DNA from: Priapulus caudatus | Lineage: Eukaryota > Priapulida > Priapulimorpha > Priapulimorphida > Priapulidae | DNA length: 27,805 nucleotides | Direction: 5' to 3' | NCBI RefSeq assembly: GCF_000485595.1 | Contig: NW_014577982.1 | Coordinates: 36,773-64,577, forward strand | Part shown: piece by piece, positions 11,701-14,903 of the stretch | How the letters are laid out: each line of letters opens with the position of its first letter | How positions within the stretch are numbered: position 1 is the first letter of the stretch | The notes under the pieces: model-generated | Databases searched by the model: none | The model's input: the letters and a program-made list of their open reading frames with translations, nothing else | Told to the model about the DNA's origin: nothing | Translations under genes and position numbers: made by a program

Positions 11701-14700
11701 GTGATGGTGGCGCTGCCGTCGTCGTTGATCCAGCCGATGACGGCGTCCGAGTTTGACTGCGGAAGATGAGGAGGAGGTTGATTAGTATGATGAGGGATGG
11801 GGGGAGGTTACATCTCGGGTTTTCTCGTGTTCTTACTATCACTAACTTGGTTTCTCTCTCTCTTTCTTTCTCGCCCATTCGCTCTCCATGGCGTGCGCGC
11901 TCTCTCTCTCCCCCCTCTCTCTCGCTCATTCTCTCTAGCTTATTCTCTCTATATCGTTCTTTCTCTCTCCCTGTCTTTTGCTCTCTCTCTCTCTCTCTTT
12001 CTGTCTCACTCTCTCTCTCTCTCTCTCTCTCTGTCTCCCTGTCTCACTCACTCTCTCTCTTTCACTCACTCACTCTTGATCGCTCTCCCTCTCGCCCCTC
12101 TCCCCTTCTCCCTATTTCCCCCTCCCCTCCTATTCTCTTCCCCTACCCCCTCTTCCTCCCCTCTCTCTTACCATCCGCTTGTCCTTGGAGAAGCCGACAC
12201 CGATCCAGTGATCCTCATCTGCCGTGCTCATGATCTCAAAATGAATCTCGTCTGTTTCGCCGTCGTACGTCCAGGTGGCGCTGTAGTCGCAGTCTCCGTC
12301 GCAGCCTCCCGGGTAGCCGAACGTTCCACCGCAGCGTGGCGCTGGCAGCTGCGGCGCGGGAGCGTTCTGCAGCGGCTCGGTTGCCTTGGTTACGACCTTG
12401 CTGGCGACATCTGTCAGAGAACAATGTAAATTGTTGGCATTGAGTTGTTGAGGTGACAAGGGGGAGGTCTCAAGTGCGCTTGAGAGAATCACACAATAAT
12501 AAAAATAGCAATAATACTACTACTACTCCAGTACTATTACTACCTACTACTACTACTTACTACTCACTACTACTACTACTATTACACGACTAACTACATG
12601 ACATACGTACTACGACCTACTACTACTAAACTATTACTATTACTATTGCTACTACTACTAACTACTACTACTACTACTACTACTACTACACTGCTACTGT
12701 CTGACTGCTACTACATACTACTACTAATATATTAATTAATGGAATAGTTAGAATAATAATAATAATCACCGAAGAAGTTGATGTGGTCCTCCCCGCGCTG
12801 CTGCGAGCTCCTGCCATGGTACTTGAGCTCGTCAAGTTTGTAGAACTCACGATTAGCGCCCTCTATCGGCTCGTGATAGAAGATTCCGCGCTCCTGCCCA
12901 CGCGCCCAGATGACGTGCATCTCACCCGGCAAGATGGCGTGATCCTGTATCTCATCGGCTGTGAAGACAGAGGGCGCGGCGATCAGTAAACAATCGAACA
13001 GTAGATGAAAGGAGGATAAATAAACAAGAAAACGAAAATAAGACAAATACTCAGACAAGCGAACGGTAACTGAAAGAGGAATAATTAAACAAGAGAACAG
13101 CAGATGGAAGAGGAATAATCAGACAAGAGATTAGTAGACAAATGGAACGGAAATGAAACAACAAGAAAGCCACATATTGAACGGGAATTACCAAACAAGA
13201 GAACAGGAGATAAAACGGAAATGATCAAACAAGAGAACAGCAGATGAGAACGAGAGTGAATGAACAACAGAACGACAATCTGAACGGAAATGAACAAACA
13301 AGGAGAACCGCAAACGGTACGGGCTGGCACTTTCTCACACCCACCTGCCAGTTTCCAACAGCATAATGATACAGTAACCGTAACTTAATAGAAGATTAAG
13401 GAGTAAAAGGTACGGGCTCGCACTCTCTCACACCTGCCAGAGTTTGAAAAAGCATTGTGGTACGGTAATCATAAAGTAATAGAAGGTAGAGGAGTAAAGG
13501 ATACGGTCTCGCACGCTCTCACACCTACTTGCCAGTTTCAAAAAGCAAGTGGTACGATAATGGTAAAGATCGAAAGCTATGCTAGAAATAGAAGATAGAG
13601 GAGCAGAAAGATACGGCCTCGCACTCCCGCACACCTACCTGCCAATCTCCTACGGAACCCGACCGTGGTCACACCGTCCACCTCCCAGCCGATGGCGGCC
13701 GTCAGACTGTCCACTCCGCCGTAGAACCTGTCCGGCTGAGGCGTTGACCGGTCCCTCGTGTAGTGGTCAAGCACGCGACTGAGCGAACCTTGGGCCGTGC
13801 CAATGACAATGTCCGTGCAGTCCATGTCGTGCATGCGGCCTGCAAGAACAGATAAAGGTTCGATAAGAAAGAAAAGAGAAAGAGAGAAGAAAGAAGAGAA
13901 GAAGACATGGAAAGTCAGCAAGAAATAATATTGAATTGGTCTACAAGGACAGATGAAAGGTCGATGAGATGGGGAAGACAAGAGAATGAAGAGATGGAAT
14001 ATTAGCCAAAAAAATTCCTTGGTTTATCACAATACGCAACTGCGTGTGATGAGGGCAGCGGAAGCTTGGTGAGAAACAAAAGAGAAAGACGGGAAAAAGA
14101 AAAGAACAGATGGAAGGAGAAAGTCAGCAAAAATAAAATTTGCTTGCTTTATCACGATACACAACTGCCTGTAAAGAGGGTAGAGAAAGATCGGTAAGAT
14201 GGGGAGAAGAGATAAAACAGGAAGAGGTGGAAAGTCAGCAAACAATAATATTTGCTTGCTCTACGACAACACACAACTGCATGTGAGGAGGAAAGAGGAA
14301 GGTCGGTGAGACGGAGAAGAAAAAAGAGGAATAGTTAGAAAGTCAGCAACAGTTTGCTTCGTTCGTCACGATACGCAACTGCCCGTAAAAAAGACAAAGG
14401 AAGATTAGCAAACTAAGGTGCAGGGAGCGTGGAAGTAGAATAAACATAATACATGTGTTATACACAGTATACTCTTGCTGACCTTTCGACGCCGTGGAGG
14501 AATGGGGAGGTAGGACGAACATAATACATGTGTTATGCACAGTAACTCTTGCTTACATCTTGATGCGGCGAGGGAGCGGGGAGCGTGGAAGTAGGATAAA
14601 CATAATGCATGTGTTATACACCGTGACACCGGCATCGAGGAGGCAGGGAGCGGTAAAGGCAGGAAAAAGGTGACATGTGTGTTCTACACAGTAGTTCTTG

Positions 14701-14867
14701 CTTACTTCTCGATGCGGTGATGGAACGGGGAGCGTAGAACAGCCCGTAGTCAATACCCGTCTGCAGCGCTTCTGTCGTTGTCGTCATTGTTGTCGCCGCC
14801 GCTGTCGTGGTTGGTGCAGTAGTAGTAGTCTGCGGCTAAAAGAATTTATTTATTTATATATTGATTA

Positions 14868-14903
<36 letters not shown>

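Noticed and set aside
11766-12429. Long plus-strand Ser/Leu/Phe-rich frames of 155-210 codons
   Set aside because: They translate a CT microsatellite intron and the antisense of a DOMON exon.
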